Positions 27,201 to 40,948 of a stretch of DNA of 64,000 bases are shown here, in pieces. This DNA is from Hanleya hanleyi (lineage: Eukaryota; Mollusca; Polyplacophora; Lepidopleurida; Hanleyidae), in NCBI GenBank assembly GCA_036873755.1, contig JAVTVY010020412.1:17718-81717 (forward strand), in the 5' to 3' direction. Both the position numbers and the translations under genes were made by a program. Every line of letters begins with the position of its first letter. The stretch's first letter is position 1. Under the pieces are notes generated by a model. It was not told where the DNA came from and did no database searches. It saw only the letters and a list, made by a program, of their open reading frames with translations.

Positions 27201-30200
27201 CTTCATGATATCTTTTTTCATATTCTTTAATCTTTCGAAATAAGATATAAAAAAAACGAAGCTGCGCGCCGCTCTAAAATTAAGGGCATGATGTAGCTAC
27301 GTTCGTGGTCTTTCAAAACAGAGCAAAATTGGAGCGGCGCGCGGCTTAGTTTAGACGAAAAGTTCATTAATTATACCGCTTTTCATAATATATTTTTTTC
27401 ATATTTTTTAATATTTCGAAATAGCACATAAAAAACGAAGCCGCGCGCCGCTCTGAAATTAAGGGTATGGTGTAGCTACCTTCGTGGTCTTTCTAAACAG
27501 AGTAAAATTGGAGCGGCGCGCGGCTTAGTTTAGACGAAAAGTTCAATAATTATACCCTTCTTCATGATATATTTTTTCATATTTTTTAATCTTTCGAAAT
27601 AAGATATAAAAAAAACGAAGCCGCGCGCCGCTCTGAAATTAAGGGTATGGTGTAGCTACGTACGTGGTCTTTCAAAGCAGAGTAAAATGGGAGCGGCGCG
27701 CGGCTTAGTTTAGACGGAAAGTTCATTAATTATACCCCTTTTCATGATATATTTTTTCATATTTTTTAATCTTTTGAAATAGCATATAAAAAAAACGAAG
27801 CCGCGCGCCGCTCTGAAATTAAGGGTATGGTGTAGCTACCTTCGTGGTCTTTCTAAACAGAGTAAAATTGGAGCGGCGCGCGGCTTAGTTTAGACGAAAA
27901 GTTCAATAATTATACCCTTCTTTATGATATATTTTTTTCATATTTTTTAATCTTTCGAAATAAGATATAAAAAAACGATGCCGCGCCGCTCTGAAATTAA
28001 GGGTATAGTGTAGCTACCTTCGTGGTCTTTCTAAACAGAGTAAAATTGGAGCGGCGCGCGGCTTAGTTTAGACGAAAAGTTCATTAATTATATCATTTTC
28101 TTAATATATTTTTTTCATATTTTTTAAAATTTCGAAATAGCATATAAAAAACGAAGCAGCACGCCGCTCTGAAATTAGGGGCATGGTGTAGCTACGTTCG
28201 TGATCTTTCAAACCAGAGTAAAACTGGAGCGGCGCGCGGCTTAGTTTAGACGAAAAGTTCATTAATTATACTCATTTTCATAATATATTTTTTTCATATT
28301 TTTTAATATTTCGAAATAGCATATAAAAAAAAACAAGCCGCGCGCCGCTCTGAAATTAAGGGTATGCTGTAGCTACCTTCGTGGTCTTTCTAGACAGAGT
28401 AAAATTGGAGCGGCGCGCGGCTTAGTTTAGACGAAAAGTTCAATAATTATACCCGTCTTCATGAAATATTTTTTCATATTTTTTAATCTTTCGAAATAAG
28501 ATATAAAAAAAACGAAGCCGCGCGCTGCTCTGAAATTAAGGGTATGGTGTAGCTACCTTCGTAGTCTTTCAAAACAGAGTAAAATTGGAGCGGCGCGCGG
28601 CTTAGTTTAGACGAATAGTTCATTAATTATACCCACTCTAATAATATATTTTTTCATATTTTTTAATATTTCGAAATATCATATAAAAAAACGAAGCAGC
28701 GCGCCGCTCTGAAATTAAGGGCATGGTGTAGCTACGTTCGTGGTCTTTCAAAACAGAGTAAAATTGGAGCGGCGCGCGGCTTAGTTTAGACGAAAAGTTC
28801 ATTATTTATACAATTTTCATAATATATTTTTTTCATGTTTTTTAATATTTCAAAATAGCATATAAAAAAACGAAGCCGCGCGCCGCTCTGAAATTAAAGG
28901 TATGGTGTAGCTACGTTCGTGGTCTTTCTAAACAGAGTAAAATTGGAGCGGCGCGCGGCTTAGTTTAGACGAAAATTAAGGGCATGGTGTAGCTACGTTC
29001 GTGGCCTTTCTAAACAGAGTAAAATTGGAGCGGCGCGCGGCTTAGTTTAGACGAAAATTAAGGGCATGGTGTAGCTACGTTCGTGGCCTTTCTAAACAGA
29101 GTGAAATTGGAGCGGCGCGCGGCTTAGTTTAGACGAAAATTAAGGGCATGGTGTAGCTACGTTCGTGGGCTTTCCAAACAGAGTAAAATTGAAGCGGCGC
29201 GCCGCTTAGTTTAGACGAAAAGTCCAATAATTATACCCCTCTTCATGATATATTTTTTCATATTTTTTAATCTTTCGAAATAGCATACAAAAAAAACGAA
29301 GCCGCCCGCCGCTCTGAAATTAAGGGTATGGTGTAGCTACCTTCGTGGTCTTTCTAAACAGAGGGTATGGTATAGCTACCTTCGTGGTCTTTCTAAACAG
29401 AGTAAAATTGGAGCGGCGCGCGGCTTAGTTTAGACGAAAAGTTCATTAATTATACCCTTCTTCATGATATATTTTTTTCATATTTTTTAATCTTTCGAAA
29501 TAAGATATAAAAAAACGAAGCCGCGCGCCGCTCTGAAATTAAGGGTATGGTGTAGCTACCTTCGTGGTCTTTCTAAACAGAGTAAAATTGGAGCGGTGCG
29601 CGGCTTAGTTTAGACGAAAAGTTCAATAATTATACCCCTCTTCATGAAATATTTTTTCATATTTTTTAATCTTTCGAAATAAGATATAAAAAAAAAGATG
29701 CCGCGCGCCGCTCTGAAATTAAGGGCATGGTATAGCTACGTTCGTGGTGGTCTTTCAAAACAGAGTAAAATTGGAGCGACGCGCGGCTTAGTTTAGACGA
29801 AAAGTTGATTAATTATACCCCTCTTCATAATATAATTTTTTCATATTTTTTAATATTTCGAAATAGCATATAAAAAAAACGAAGCCGCGCGCCGCTCTGA
29901 AATTAAGGGCATGGTGTAGCTACCTTCGTGGTCTTTCAAAACAGAGCAAAATTGGAGCGGCGCGCGGCTTAGTTTAGACGAAAAGTTCATTAATTATACC
30001 GCTTTTCATAATATATTTTTTTCATATTTTTAAATATTTCGAAATAGCATATAAAAAAAACGAAGCCGCTTGCCGCTCTGAAATTAAGGGTATGGTGTAG
30101 CTAGCTTCGTGGTCTTTCTAAACAGAGTAAAATTGGAGCGGCGCGCGGCTTAGTTTAGAAGAAAAGTTCAATAATTATACCCCTCTTCATGATATCCTTT

Positions 30201-33200
30201 TTCATATTTTTTAACCTTTCGAAATAAGATATAAAAAAAAAGAAGCTGCGCGACGCCCTGAAATTAATGGCATGGTGTAGCTACGTTCATGATCTTTCAA
30301 ACCAGAGTAAAATTGGAGCGGCGCCCGGCTTAGTTTAGACGAAAAGTTCATTAATTATACCACTTTTCATAATATATTTTTTTCATATTTTTTAATATTT
30401 CGAAATAGCATATAAAAAAACGAAGCCGCGCGCCGCTCAAAAATTAAGGGTATGGTGTAGCTACCTTCGTGGTCTTTCTAAACAGAGTAAAATTGGAGCG
30501 GCGCGCGGCTTAGTTTAGACGAAAAGTTCAATAATTATACCCTTCTTTATGATATATTTTTTTCATATTTTTTAATCTTTCGAAATAAGATATAAAAAAA
30601 CGATGCCGCGCCGCTCTGAAATTAAGGGTATAGTGTAGCTACCTTCGTGGTCTTTCTAAACAGAGTAAAATTGGAGCGGCGCGCGGCTTAGTTTAGACGA
30701 AAAGTTCATTAATTATATCATTTTCTTAATATATTTTTTTCATATTTTTTAAAATTTCGAAATAGCATATAAAAAACGAAGCCGCACGCCGCTCTGAAAT
30801 TAGGGGCATGGTGTAGCTACGTTCGTGATCTTTCAAACCAGAGTAAAACTGGAGCGGCGCGCGGCTTAGTTTAGACGAAAAGTTCATTAATTATACTCAT
30901 TTTCATAATATATTTTTTTCATATTTTTTAATATTTCGAAATAGCATATAAAAAAAAACAAGCCGCGCGCCGCTCTGAAATTAAGGGTATGCTGTAGCTA
31001 CCTTCGTGGTCTTTCTAGACAGAGTAAAATTGGAGCGGCGCGCGGCTTAGTTTAGACGAAAAGTTCAATAATTATACCCGTCTTCATGAAATATTTTTTC
31101 ATATTTTTTAATCTTTCGAAATAAGATATAAAAAAAACGAAGCCGCGCGCTGCTCTGAAATTAAGGGTATGGTGTAGCTATCTTCGTAGTCTTTCAAAAC
31201 AGAGTAAAATTGGAGCGGCGCGCGGCTTAGTTTAGACGAATAGTTCATTAATTATACCCATTTTAATAATATATTTTTTCATATTTTTTAATATTTCGAA
31301 ATATCATATAAAAAAACGAAGCCGCGCGCCGCTCTGAAATTAAGGGCATGGTGTAGCTACGTTCGTGGTCTTTCAAAACAGAGTAAAATTGGAGCGGCGC
31401 GCGGCTTAGTTTAGACGAAAAGTTCATTATTTATACAATTTTCATAATATATTTTTTTCATGTTTTTTAATATTTCAAAATAGCATATAAAAAAACGAAG
31501 CCGCGCGCCGCTCTGAAATTAAAGGTATGGTGTAGCTACGTTCGTGGTCTTTCTAAACAGAGTAAAATTGGAGCGGCGCGCGGCTTAGTTTAGACGAAAA
31601 TTAAGGGCATGGTGTAGCTACGTTCGTGGCCTTTCTAAACAGAGTAAAATTGGAGCGGCGCGCGGCTTAGTTTAGACGAAAATTAAGGGCATGGTGTAGC
31701 TACGTTCGTGGCCTTTCTAAACAGAGTGAAATTGGAGCGGCGCGCGGCTTAGTTTAGACGAAAATTAAGGGCATGGTGTAGCTACGTTCGTGGACTTTCT
31801 AAACAGAGTAAAATTGAAGCGGCGCGCGGCTTAGTTTAGACGAAAAGTCCAATAATTATACCCTTCTTCATGATATATTTTTTCATATTTTTTAATCTTT
31901 CGAAATAGCATACAAAAAAAACGAAGCCGCCCGCCGCTCTGAAATTAAGGGTATGGTGTAGCTACCTTCGTGGTCTTTCTAAACAGAGGGTATCGTATAG
32001 CTACCTTTGTGATCTTTCTAAACAGAGTAAAATTGGAGCGGCGCGCGGCTTAGTTTAGACGAAAAGTTCAATAATTATACCCTTCTTCATGATATATTTT
32101 TTCATATTTTTTAATCTTTCGGAATAGCATATAAAAAAACGAAGCCGCGCGCCGCTCTGAAATTAAGGGTATGGTGTAGCTACCTTCGTGGTCTTTCTAA
32201 ACAGAGTAAAATTGGAGCGGTGCGCGGCTTAGTTTAGACGAAAAGTTCAATAATTATACCCCTCTTCATGAAATATTTTTTCATATTTTTTAATCTTTCG
32301 AAATAAGATATAAAAAAAAAGATGCCGCGCGCCGCTCTGAAATTAAGGGCATGGTATAGCTACGTTCGTGGTGGTCTTTCAAAACAGAGTAATATTGGAG
32401 CGACGCGCAGCTTAGTTTAGACGAAAAGTTGATTAATTATACCCCTCTTCATAATATAATTTTTTCATATTTTTTAATATTTCGAAATAGCATATAAAAA
32501 AAAACGAAGCCGCGCGCCGCTCTGAAATTAAGGGCATGGTGTAGCTACCTTCGTGGTCTTTCCAAACAGAGTAAAATTGGAGCGGCGCGCGGCTTAGTTT
32601 AGACGAAAAGTTCAATAATTATACCATTCTTCGTGATATATTTTTTCATATTTTTTAATCTTTCGAAATAAGATATAAAAAAACGATGCCGCGCGCCGCT
32701 CTGAAATTAAGGGCATGGTGTAGCTACGTTCGTGGTATTTTAAAACAGGGTAAAATTGGAGCGGCGCGCGGCTTAGTTTAGACAAAAAGTTCATTAATTA
32801 TACCCTTTTCATAATATATTTTTTTTTCATATTTTTTCATATTTCGAAATAGCATATAAAAAAAGCGATGCCGCGCGCCGCTCTGAAATTAAGGGTATGG
32901 TGTAGTTACCTTCGTGGTCTTTCTAAACAGAGTAAAATTGGAGCGGCGCGCGGCTTAGTTTAGAAGAAAAGTTCAATAATTATACCCTTCTTCATGATAT
33001 CTTTTTTCATATTTTTTAATCTTTCGAAATAAGATATAAAAAAATCGAAGCCGCGGGGCGCTCTGAAATTAAGGGCATGGTGTAACTACTTTCGTGATCT
33101 TTCAAACCGGAGTAAAATTGGAGCGGCGCACGGCTTAGTTTAGGCGAAAAATTCATTAATTATACCCCTTTTCATAATATATTTTTTTCATATTTTTTAA

Positions 33201-36200
33201 TATTTTGAAATAGCATATAAAAAAAGCGAAGCCGCGCGCCGCTCTGAAATTAAGGGTATGGTGTAGCTACCTCCGTGGTCTTTCTAAACAGAGTAAAATT
33301 GGAGCGGCGCGCGGCTTAGTTTAGACGAAAAGGTCAATAATTATACCCATCTTCATGAAATATTTTTTCATATTTTGTAATCTTTCGAAATAAGATATAA
33401 AAAAAAACGAAGCCGCGCGCCGCTCTGAAATTAAGGGTATGGTGTAGTTACCTTCGTGGTCTTTCTAAACAGAGCAAAATTGGAGCGGCGCGCCGCTTAG
33501 TTTAGAAGAAAAGTTCAATAATTATACCCCTCTTCATGATATTTTTTTTCATATTTTTTAATCTTTCGAAATAAGATATAAAAAAAACGAAGCCGCGCGC
33601 CGCTCTGAAATTAAGGGCATGGTGTAACTACGTTCGTGATTTTTCAAACCGGAGTAAAATTGGAGCGGCACACGGCTTAGTTTAGCCGAAAAGTTCAATA
33701 ATTATACCCCTCTTGCTCTTCATGATATATTTTTTCATATGTTTTAATCGTTCGAAAAAAAGATACAAAAAATAACGAAGCCGCGCGCCGCTCTGAAATT
33801 AAAAGCATGGTGTAGCTACCTTCGTGGTCTTTCAAAACAGAGTAAAATTGGAGCGGCGCGCGGCTTAGTTTAGACGAAAAGTTCATTAATTATAACCCTT
33901 TTCATAATATATTTTTGTCATATTTTTTAATATTTCATAATATATTTTTTTCATGTTTTTTAATATTTCAAAATAGCATATAAAAAAAACGAAGCCGCGC
34001 GCCGCTCTGAAATTAAGGGTATGGTGTACCTACGTTCGTGGTCTTTCTAAACAGAATAAAATTGGAGCGGCGCGCGGCTTAGTTTAGACGAAAATTAAGG
34101 GCATGGTGTAGCTACGTTCGTGGCCTTTCGAAACAGAGTGAAATTGGAGCGGCGCGCGGCTTAGTTTAGACAAAACGTTCATTAATTATACCCCTTTTCA
34201 TAATATATTTTTTTTTCATATTTTTTAATATTTCGAAATAACATATAAAAAAAGCGAAGCCGCGCGCCGCTCTGAAATTAAGGGTATGGTGTAGTTACCT
34301 TCGTGGTCTTTCTAAACAGAGTAAAATTGGAGCGGCGCGCGGCTTAGTTTAGACGAAAAGGTCAATAATTATACCCCTCTTCATGAAATATTTTTTCATA
34401 TTTTGTAATCTTTCGAAATAAGATATAAAAAAAACGAAGCCGCGCGCCGCTCTGAAATTAAGGGTATGGTGTAGTTACCTTCGTGGTCTTTCTAAACAGA
34501 GTAAAATTGGAGCGGCGCGCGGCTTAGTTTAGAAGAAAAGTTCAATAATTATACCCCTCTTCATGATATATTTTTTCATATGTTTTAATCGTTCGAAAAA
34601 AGATATAAAAAATAACGAAGCCGCGCGCCGCTCTGAAATTAAAAGCATGGTGTAGCTACGTTCGTGGTCTTTGAAAACAGAGTAAAATTGGAGCGCCGCG
34701 CGGCTTAGTTTAGACGAAAAGTTCATTAATTATAACCCTTTTCATAATATATTTTTGTTATAGTTTTTAATATTTCACAATATATTTTTTTCATGTTTTT
34801 TAATATTTCAAAATAGCATATAAAAAAATCAAAGCCGCTCGCCGCTCTGAAATTAAGAGTATGGTGTAGCTACGTTCGTGGTCTTTCTAAACAGAGTAAA
34901 ATTGGAGCGGCGCGCGGCTTAGTTTAGACGAAAATTAAGGGCATGGTGTAGCTACGTTCGTGGGCTTTCTAAACAGAGTAAAATTGAAGCGGCGCGCGGC
35001 TTAGTTTAGACGAAAAGTCCAATAATTATACCCCTCTTCATGATATATTTTTTCATATTTTTTAACCTTTCGAAATAGCATACAAAAAAAACGAAGCCGC
35101 CGGCCGCTCTGAAATTAAGGGTATGGTGTAGCTACCTTCGTGGTCTTTCTAAACAGAGGGTATCGTATAGCTACCTTCGTGGTCTTTCTAAACAGAGTAA
35201 AATTGGAGCGGCGCGCGGCTTAGTTTAGACGAAAAGTTCATTAATTATACCCTTCTTCATGATATATTTTTTTCATATTTTTTAATCTTTCGAAATAAGA
35301 TATAAAAAAACGAAGCCGCGCGCCGCTCTGAAATTAAGGGTATGGTGTAGCTACCTTCGTGGTCTTTCTAAACAGAGTAAAATTGAAACGGCGCGCGGCT
35401 TAGTTTAGACGAAAAGTTCAATAATTATATCCTTCTTCATGATACATTTTTTCATATTTTTTAATCTTTCGAAATAAGATATAAAAAGAAAACAGCCGCC
35501 CGTTGCTCTGAAATTAAGGGCATGGTGTAGCTACGTTCGTGGTCTTTCAAAACAGAGTAAAATTGGAGCGACGCGCGGCTTAGTTTAGACGAAAAGTTCA
35601 TTAATTATACCCCTCTTCATAATATATTTTTTTCATATTTTTTAATGTTTCGAAATAGCATATAAAAAAAACGAAGCCGCGCGCCGCTCTGAAATTAAGG
35701 GTATGGTGTAGCTACCTTCGTGGTCTTTCTAAACAGAGTAAAATTGGAGCGACGCGCGGCTTAGTTTAGACGAAAAGTTCATTAATTATACCCTTTTTTA
35801 TGATATATTTTTTCATATTTTTTAATATTTCGAAATAGCATATAAAAAAAACGAAGCCGCGCGCCGCTCTGAAATTAAGGGTATGATGTAGCTACGTACG
35901 TGGTCGCTCTAAACAGAGTAAAATTGGGGCGGCGCGCGGCTTAGTTTAGACGAAAAGTTCAATAATTATACCCCTCTTCATGATATATTTTTTCATATTT
36001 TTTAATCTTTCGAAATAAGATATAAAAAAAAACGAAGCCGCGCGCCGCTCTGAAATTAATGGCATGGTGTAGCTACGTTCGTGGTCTTTTAAAACAGAGT
36101 AAAATTGGAGAGGCGCGCGGCTTAGTTTAGACGAAAAGTTCAATAATTATACCCATCTTCATGATATATTTTTTCATATTTTTTAATCATTCGAAATAAG

Positions 36201-39200
36201 ATATAAAAAAAACAAAGCCGCGCGCCGCCCTGAAATTAAGGGCATGGTGTAGCTACGTTCGTGGTCTTTCAAAACAGAGTAAAATTGGAGCGCCGCGCGG
36301 CTTAGTTTAGACGAAAAGTTCATTAATTATAACCCTTTTCATAATATATTTTTGTCATATTTTTTAATATTTCATAATATATTTTTTTCATGTTTTTTAA
36401 TATTTCAAAATAGCATATAAAAAAATCAAAGCCGCGCGCCGCTCTGAAATTAAGGGTATGGTGTAGCTACGTTCGTGGTCTTTCTAAACAGAGTAAAATT
36501 GGAGCGGCGCGCGGCTTAGTTTAGACGAAAATTAAGGGCATGGTGTAGCTACGTTCGTGGCCTTTCGAAACAGAGTGAAATTGGAGCGGCGCGCGGTTTA
36601 GTTTAGACGAAAATTAAGGGCATGGTGAAGCTACGTTCGTGGGCTTTCTAAACAGAGTAAAATTGAAGCGGCGCGCGGCTTAGTTTAGACGAAAAGTCCA
36701 ATAATTATACCCCTCTTCATGATATATTTTTTCATATTTTTTAATCTTTCGAAATAGCATACAAAAAAAACGAAGCCGCCCGCCGCTCTGAAATTAAGGG
36801 TATGGTGTAGCTACCTTCGTGGTCTTTCTAAACAGAGTAAAATTGGAGCGGCGCGCGGCTTAGTTTAGACGAAAAGTTCATTAATTATACCCTTCTTCAT
36901 GATATATTTTTTTCATATTTTTTAATCTTTCGAAATAAGATATAAAAAAACGAAGCCGCGCGCCGCTCTGAAATTAAGGGTATGGTGTAGCTACCTTCGT
37001 GGTCTTTCTAAACAGAGTAAAATTGAAACGGCGCGCGGCTTAGTTTAGACGAAAAGTTCAATAATTATATCCTTCTTCATGATACATTTTTTCATATTTT
37101 TTAATCTTTCGAAATAAGATATAAAAAGAAAACAGCCGCCCGTTGCTCTGAAATTAAGGGCATGGTGTAGCTACGTTCGTGGTCTTTCAAAACAGAGGAA
37201 AATTGGAGCGACGCGCGGCTTAGTTTAGACGAAAAGTTCATTAATTATACCCCTCTTCATAATATATTTTTTTTTCATATTTTTTAATATTTCGAAATAG
37301 CATATAAAAAAAGCTAAGCCAAGCGCCGATCTGAAATTAAGGGTATGGTGTAGCTACCTCCGTGGTCTTTCTAAACAGAGTAAAATTGGAGCGACGCGCG
37401 GCTTAGTTTAGACGAAAAGGTCAATAATTATACCCCTCTTCATGAAATATTTTTTCACATTTTGTAATCTTTCGAAATAAGATATAAAAAAAACGAAGCC
37501 GCGCGCCGCTCTGAAATTAAGGGTATGGTGTAGCTACCTCCGTGGTCTTTCTAAACAGAGTAAAATTGGAGCGGCGCGCGGCTTAGTTTAGACGAAAAGG
37601 TCAATAATTATACCCCTCTTCATGAAATATTTTTTCACATTTTGTAATCTTTCGAAATAAGATATAAAAAAAACGAAGCCGCGCGCCGCTCTGAAATTAA
37701 GGGTATGGTGTAGTTACCTTCGTGGTCTTTCTAAACAGAGTAAAATTGGAGCGGCGCGCGGCTTAGTTTAGAAGAAAAGTTCAATAATTATACCCCTCTT
37801 CATGATGTATTTTTTCATATGTTTTAATCGTTCGAAAAAAGATATTAAAAATAACGAAGCCGCGCGCCGCTCTGAAATTAAAAGCATGGTGTAGCTACCT
37901 TCGTGGTCTTTCAAAACAGAGTAAAATTGGAGCGCCGCGCGGCTTAGTTTAGACGAAAAGTTCATTAATTATAACCCTTTTCATAATATATTTTTGTCAT
38001 AGTTTTTAATATTTCACAATATATTTTTTTCATGTTTTTTAATATTTCAAAATAGCATATAAAAAAATCAAAGCCGCGCGCCGCTCTGAAATTAAGGGTA
38101 TGGTGTAGCTACGTTCGTGGTCTTTCTAAACAGAGTAAAATTGGAGCGGCGCGCGGCTTAGTTTAGACGAAAATTAAGGGCATGGTGTAGCTACGTTCGT
38201 GGCCTTTCGAAACAGAGTGAAATTGGAGCGGCGCGCGGTTTAGTTTAGACGAAAATTAAGGGCATGGTGAAACTACGTTCGTGGGCTTTCTAAACAGAGT
38301 AAAATTGAAGCGGCGCGCGGCTTAGTTTAGACGAAAAGTCCAATAATTATAACCCTCTTCATGATATATTTTTTCATATTTTTTAATCTTTCGAAATAGC
38401 ATACAAAAAAAACGAAGCCGCCCGCCGCTCTGAAATTAAGGGTATGGTGTAGCTACCTTCGTGGTCTTTCTAAACAGAGTAAAATTGGAGCGGCGCGCGG
38501 CTTAGTTTAGACGAAAAGTTCATTAATTATACCCTTCTTCATGATATATTTTTTTCATATTTTTTAATCTTTCGAAATAAGATATAAAAAAACGAAGCCG
38601 CGCGCCGCTCTGAAATTAAGGATATGGTGTAGCTACCTTCGTGGTCTTTCTAAACAGAGTAAAATTGAAACGGCGCGCGGCTTAGTTTAGACGAAAAGTT
38701 CAATAATTATATCCTTCTTCATGATACATTTTTTCATATTTTTTAATCTTTCGAAATAAGATATAAAAAGAAAACAGCCGCCCGTTGCTCTGAAATTAAG
38801 GGCATGGTGTAGCTACGTTCGTGGTCTTTCAAAACAGAGGAAAATTGGAGCGACGCGCGGCTTAGTTTAGACGAAAAGTTCATTAATTATACCCCTCTTC
38901 ATAATATATTTTTTTTTCATATTTTTTAATATTTCGAAATAGCATATAAAAAAAGCGAAGCCAAGCGCCGCTCTGAAATTAAGGGTATGGTGTAGCTACC
39001 TCCGTGGTCTTTCTAAACAGAGTAAAATTGGAGCGGCGCGCGGCTTAGTTTAGACGAAAAGGTCAATAATTATACCCCTCTTCATGAAATATTTTTTCAT
39101 ATTTTGTAATCTTTCGAAATAAGATATAAAAAAAACGAAGCCGCGCGCCGCTCTGAAATTAAGGGTATGGTGTAGTTACCTTCGTGGTCTTTCTAAACAG

Positions 39201-39714
39201 AGTAAAATTGGAGCGGCGCGCGGCTTAGTTTAGAAGAAAAGTTCAATAATTATACCCCTCTTCATGATATATTTTTTCAATATGTTTTAATCGTTCGAAA
39301 AAAGATATAAAAAATAACGAAGCCGCGCGCCGCTCTGAAATTAAAAGCATGGTGTAGCTACCTTCGTGGTCTTTCAAAACAGAGTAAAATTGGAGCGGCG
39401 CGCGGCTTAGTTTAGACGAAAAGTTCATTAATTATAACCCTTTTCATAATATATTTTTGTCATAGTTTTTAATATTTCACAATATATTTTTTTCATGTTT
39501 TTTAATATTTCAAAATAGCATATAAAAAAATCAAAGCCGCTCGCCGCTCTGAAATTAAGGGTATGGTGTAGCTACGTTCGTGGTCTTTCTAAACAGAGTA
39601 AAATTGGAGCGGCGCGCGGCTTAGTTTAGACGAAAATTAAGGGCATGGTGTAGCTACGTTCGTGGCCTTTCGAAACAGAGTGAAATTGGAGCGGCGCGGC
39701 TTAGCTTAGACGAA
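21296..39714 (+). repeat. Satellite array, segment 2 (~100 monomers) with higher-order structure
   Basis: Same ~180-bp monomer as 15,491-18,697. Two main spacer variants occur: one with ttcattaattatacccc...aatatttcgaaatagcatata, the other with ttcaataattatacccctcttcatgata...aatctttcgaaataagatata. They often alternate, giving a dimer of ~360 bp. Longer units repeat too: 27,914-29,200 resembles 30,540-31,850 at an offset of ~2,626 bp, and blocks of ~1.5-1.6 kb recur from ~34,780 to 39,700. Runs of shortened ~82-bp monomers lacking the AT spacer occur at about 28,975-29,215, 31,600-31,845, 34,090, 36,530 and 38,170. Minus-strand open frames encoding MNFSSKLSRAPLQF are satellite artefacts. Confidence 0.95.
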
Positions 39715-39810
39715 AGTAGTATACAATACGTAAATTGGCAGGGTCGCGCCTCACTGCGCATGCGCAGAAAAAAAAATGGGGCGGTATTGGGGCGTGTGCG
39801 CATGCGTGTG

Positions 39811-40407
39811 TGTGTGTGCTGGGTACAAGATGGCGGCCTAATGTGTGTGTGTGCTGGGTACAAGATGGCGGCCACATGTGTGTGTGTGCTGGGTACAAGA
39901 TGGCGGCCTAATGTGTGTGTGTTGGGGTGACTGGGTACAATGTGTGCTGGGTACAAGATGGCGGCCTAATGTGTAGGTGCTGGGTACAAGATGGCGGCCA
40001 CATGTGTGTGTGTGTGCTGGGTACAAGATGGCGGCCTAATGTGTGTGTGTGCTGGGTACAAGATGGCGGCCTAATGTGTGTGTGTGTGCTGGGTACAAGA
40101 TGGCGGCCTAATGTGTGTGTGTGCTGGGTACAAGATGGCGGCCTAATGTGTGTGTGTGCTGGGTACAAGATGGCGGCCTAATGTGTGTGCTGGGTACAAG
40201 ATGGCGGCCTAATGTGTGTGTGTGTGCTGGGTACAAGATGGCGGCATAATGTGTGTGTGTGTGTGCTGGGTACAAGATGGCGGCCATGGGTGCTGGGTAC
40301 AAGATGGCGGCCTAATGTGTGTGTGCTGGGTACAAGATGGCGGCCATGGTTGCTGGGTACAAGATGGCGGCCTAATGTGTGTGTGTGCTGGGTACAAGAT
40401 GGCGGAT
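39811..40407 (+). repeat. Minisatellite with 17 copies of a YY1-like site in left terminus
   Basis: The ~35-bp unit is (tg)n-ctgggtacaagatggcggcctaa, repeated 17 times. The core CAAGATGGCGGC matches the YY1 consensus. The right terminus carries the inverted core (ggccgccatcttgg) many times at 59,500-60,830. Open frames through this block are repeat artefacts. Confidence 0.85.
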
Positions 40408-40419
40408 TATAGAAAAACG

Positions 40420-40428
40420 TATAAAAGG
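40420..40428 (+). promoter_or_regulatory. Orphan TATA box at left end of element 2
   Basis: TATAAAAGG in the context aaaacgTATAAAAGG, followed by gatttttaggg and attcattg. It is closely similar to the CARD gene promoter at 711. No CARD-PC4 gene follows: 40,440-40,940 holds only control repeats. Confidence 0.5.
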
Positions 40429-40534
40429 AGTCGATTTTTAGGGTAGGGGTGTATTCATTGCACTAATTTTGCGGAGCACTGTGACTTACCTGACCTTTGA
40501 CAGCCAATCAGAAGCGAGTATTTTGACCTCGTCT

Positions 40535-40800
40535 GCCTGTATGGAATGCATGTACTGACTTGGTTCTGGGTTTTTTCCATCACGGTTGTGTGCAGGTGTA
40601 TGACGTCACTTCCGGTCTGCGTGAATCGGGCGTGACCTGGGACTATGGGATGCATGTACTCACTTGGTTCTGGGTATTTGTCATCACGGGGAGGTCACGT
40701 GATCAGTTCAAGGTCATATCCATTTTTTTCCATCACGGTTGTGCGCAGGTGTATGACGTCCCTTCCGGTCTGCGTGAATCGGGCGTGACCTGGAAAAAGG
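40535..40800 (+). promoter_or_regulatory. Terminal CRE/ETS repeats of element 2 (left)
   Basis: A ~75-150-bp unit (catgtactgacttggttctggg...ggtgtatgacgtcacttccggtctgcgtgaatcgg) is repeated. TGACGTCACTTCCGG lies at 40,601 and a variant TGACGTCCCTTCCGG at 40,754. The inverted counterpart is at 59,265-59,490, so this is part of the terminal inverted repeat. The motif composition suggests an enhancer. No coding sequence. Confidence 0.6.
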
Positions 40801-40901
40801 ATTGATCTGTAATCTGTGTTGTTGTTGTTGCTCCCTTTTTTTGGACTAACCCATCAGAATAGTACGTATCACGGACTACACCCGTAGAGCTACATCTGGT
40901 C

Positions 40902-40908
40902 TATAAAA
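40902..40908 (+). promoter_or_regulatory. TATA box of the tail-anchored membrane protein gene
   Basis: TATAAAA lies 47 bp before ATG 40,949. Confidence 0.55.
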
Positions 40909-40948
40909 CACGTCCCTCTGGATCCCACACCTTCATTTCTACAGAGCC

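Noticed and set aside
22681..39428. Recurrent ~60-65 codon minus-strand frames starting MNFSSKLSRAPLQF as a gene family
   Set aside because: They are periodic translations of the satellite monomer with the same frame in each unit. No promoter, and indels between units break the frame freely.
15491..39714. CRISPR-like repeat-spacer array
   Set aside because: Monomers are ~180 bp with both parts repeated, and the spacers are not unique. There are no cas genes and the context is eukaryotic.
39654..40446. Frames rich in YPAHTHIRPPSCTQ or WVQDGGLMCVC as proteins
   Set aside because: Translations of the ~35-bp minisatellite in the element 2 terminus; low-complexity and present on both strands.
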